Shown here: piece after piece, positions 62,705-64,000 of the stretch
How the letters are laid out: each line of letters starts with the position of its first letter
Position numbering within the stretch: position 1 is the first letter of the stretch
From: Cauispirillum nitrogeniifigens
GTDB lineage: Bacteria; Pseudomonadota; Alphaproteobacteria; Rhodospirillales; Rhodospirillaceae
Direction: 5' to 3'
Assembly (NCBI RefSeq): GCF_049800675.1
Contig: NZ_JBLOOT010000005.1
Location: 255,849 to 319,848, forward strand
Length of the DNA: 64,000 bases
The notes under the pieces: generated by a model
Told to the model about the DNA's origin: nothing
Database searches by the model: none
The model's input: the letters and a program-made list of their open reading frames with translations, nothing else
Made by a program: the position numbers and the translations under genes

Positions 62705-63265
62705 TCAGAGCCGATCGACGGCGGCCAGGGCGGCCCGCACATCGGCATGCAGAAGTCGGAACAGGGGCTGGCGATGGGCCGGGACAGCGGCATCGGCCAG
62801 AAGCTGGTCGAGGACGACCAGCACCTGCGCCAGGGTGACGCCGTCCTCCGGGGTCCGGGCATCGGCGCAGAACGGCAGGGCGTGGTCGCCGAGGGCGGCG
62901 ACGGTCCACGGATAGGAGGACGGCAGCGGCCCGGACAGGAACCGGACCCGCGTGCGGTGCCCACTGCCGGCGCGGGCGGCGTAGCTCAGCCGGCCGGCGG
63001 CCGTGCCAATGCCGGCGCCGTCGCAGTGGTCGCGCTCGGCCAGGGCGCGGGCATGGGCGACCAGGAGGAGGTCCTGGAGGCTCCACACCCCCGCCGCCGG
63101 CTCCAGGCCGACCAGCAGGCCGAGGGCATCGCCGCCGGTGTCCATCTGCACCCCGTACCACGGCAACGCCCAGCCGACCGGGCGGTCGGTCCGGGTGAAC
63201 AGGACGAAGCGGCCGTCGGCGGTGCGGCGCCGGGCGACGATGTCCTCTTCGGGAATGTCGATCAT
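62705..63265 (-). CDS. Unrecognised protein of the integrated element
   Basis: A 186-residue cytoplasmic protein without signal or membrane segments. It is acidic and mixed alpha/beta: RFVLFTRTDRPVGWALPWYG near residues 19-38, and a helical C-terminal half (LAQVLVVLDQLLADAAVPAH near 144-163). No family is recognised. The start ATG is 9 bases before the next gene's stop. It belongs to a row of minus-strand genes with short gaps running into the integrase. Confidence 0.6.
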   Translation of the reverse strand: MIDIPEEDIVARRRTADGRFVLFTRTDRPVGWALPWYGVQMDTGGDALGLLVGLEPAAGVWSLQDLLLVAHARALAERDHCDGAGIGTAAGRLSYAARAGSGHRTRVRFLSGPLPSSYPWTVAALGDHALPFCADARTPEDGVTLAQVLVVLDQLLADAAVPAHRQPLFRLLHADVRAALAAVDRL

Positions 63266-63274
63266 GGCGGCACC

Positions 63275-63547
63275 TCAGGGCGTGAACAGCAGCCACAGCC
63301 CGTCGGAGGCGATGCTGACGGCGATGCCCTCGCGGCAGCGCCAGGCGTGCATCTCCTCTTCGTCGGCGGCGGTGTTGAGGACGAGCAGGTCATCGAGTTG
63401 CCGCACGGGCAGCCCGAGGCCGGCGAGGTAGGGCAGGACGTGCAGCGGGTCGTCGCCGGCCTCCAGGGCGGCGCAGAACGGGATGACCGGCCCGGGATCG
63501 TCTCCCTCCCGGGCGCAGAGTTCGGCAAAAGTGGGCAAAGCAGACAT
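63275..63547 (-). CDS. Small acidic protein of the integrated element
   Basis: A 90-residue acidic protein (many Asp/Glu; LEAGDDPLHVLPYLAGLGLP near residues 28-47). No motif or family is recognised. It has no membrane segment. Small acidic proteins of this kind on mobile elements are often inhibitors or DNA mimics, but nothing in this sequence shows that directly. It lies 9 bases upstream of the 186-residue protein gene. Confidence 0.55.
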   Translation of the reverse strand: MSALPTFAELCAREGDDPGPVIPFCAALEAGDDPLHVLPYLAGLGLPVRQLDDLLVLNTAADEEEMHAWRCREGIAVSIASDGLWLLFTP

Positions 63548-63615
63548 GGCAGTCTCCGGAAACGACAAAGCCCCGCCGGTCAGGGCGGGGCTTGCGGATT
63601 GGGGAATGTCGGGCG

Positions 63616-64000
63616 CTACGGCCCGAGGGGGCAGGCGAACACGGCGAAGTGCCCGCCGTGCCCCGGTAGGGCGACGGGGCGGACGTCTCCGACCCCACTG
63701 GCCGCCTGCCAGAGGGCATAGCGGTCGGCGACGGGCGGCAGGGGCCGCCACGCCCCATCGGGCGCCTTCTCCACGGCGAGGGCCTCCAGGTCGAGGCCGA
63801 CGCCGAACAGGCTGGCGGAGGCAAACAGCACCTCGGGTTGGCCGGGGTCGGGCGAGAACGCCGACACCGGCATGAGGGTCAGCGGCGGCACGGTGCCATC
63901 AAACACCGGCAGAACGTCAACCAGGGCCGCCAGGGCCTCGGCATCGTCGAGCGGCAGCACGGCTGGCTGGGCGATCAGGCCCCGCCCGGCCAAACGGCCG
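63616..64000 (-). CDS. Unrecognised element protein, cut by the window end
   Basis: The frame is open to the last base, so the start may lie outside the window; an in-frame TTG at 63993 gives 125 residues. The visible part is beta-rich (PPLTLMPVSAFSPDPGQPEV near residues 36-55; ALPGHGGHFAVFACPLGP at the C-terminus) with Gly and Pro. No family is recognised. A 68-base gap with a GC-rich stretch separates it from the small acidic protein gene downstream. Confidence 0.5.
   Translation of the reverse strand, partial: GRLAGRGLIAQPAVLPLDDAEALAALVDVLPVFDGTVPPLTLMPVSAFSPDPGQPEVLFASASLFGVGLDLEALAVEKAPDGAWRPLPPVADRYALWQAASGVGDVRPVALPGHGGHFAVFACPLGP

Overview
The window is a high-GC (about 70 percent by eye), densely coded chromosomal segment of an alphaproteobacterium, most likely in the Rhodospirillales. 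The evidence is a MutL that carries its own endonuclease motif, an intracellular PHB depolymerase with a Cys nucleophile, Coq7 and ETF-ubiquinone oxidoreductase (ubiquinone respiration), YcgN and UDG types usual in that class, and tRNA promoters of the form TTGNNN-N17-TATCTN. The genus cannot be fixed from the sequence alone.

Layout. 1-4303 (+): 3' part of pgi, mutL, a secreted small protein and a methyltransferase-like protein. 4308-9122 (-): an M16 peptidase pair (one with the zinc motif, one without) and two tandem hemerythrin-receiver fusion proteins. 9349-17174 (+): cinA-like gene, two small proteins, cobA, a TauE/SafE-Sco1 pair, phaZ, a YcgN cysteine-cluster protein, an M48-type peptidase and a Bcr/CflA exporter. 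17129-22410: a hybrid histidine kinase overlapping a membrane-anchored urea/amide-type binding protein, with a divergent NMT1/THI5-like binding protein. 22412-28975 (-): lipoprotein, glgP with a perfect inverted repeat against its start codon, a MITE-like element, pmbA, an EamA transporter and purU, with tRNA-Leu just upstream. 29228-30862 (+): YqaA/DedA-like protein, dsbB, coq7. 31129-35707 (-): tRNA-Gln, ispE, TPR lipoprotein, ETF-QO; then a divergent uracil-DNA glycosylase.

36782-45928 (all -) is the most unusual block. It holds a GIDE-like/LemA/GIDE-like membrane cassette, then a seven-gene, almost gap-free run: LytTR regulator, LytS-type kinase, LolA-like periplasmic protein, FtsX/MacB-type permease, LolD-type ATPase, a small periplasmic protein and a predicted outer-membrane beta-barrel ending in Phe. 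It reads as a self-regulated Lol/Mac-like envelope transport system with its own outer-membrane partner.

46148-49712 (-) is nadA-nadB-nadC behind two identical-arm palindromes, probably NAD-responsive operators. 49934-53374 holds small proteins, an ArsC-like protein, a PrlF-like orphan antitoxin and guaA. 53528-55892 (+) is a DUF2157/DUF4401/GDYxxLxY membrane trio. 55936-59947 (-) holds ligD, a second copy of the MITE-like element and an OmpA-like lipoprotein.

From tRNA-Arg (60319-60395) to the window end is the left edge of an integrative element: tRNA target, hairpin, repeated TCCCAC motifs, one cargo gene, a P4-type integrase, a DUF2958 gene and three unrecognised genes; the last runs off the window.
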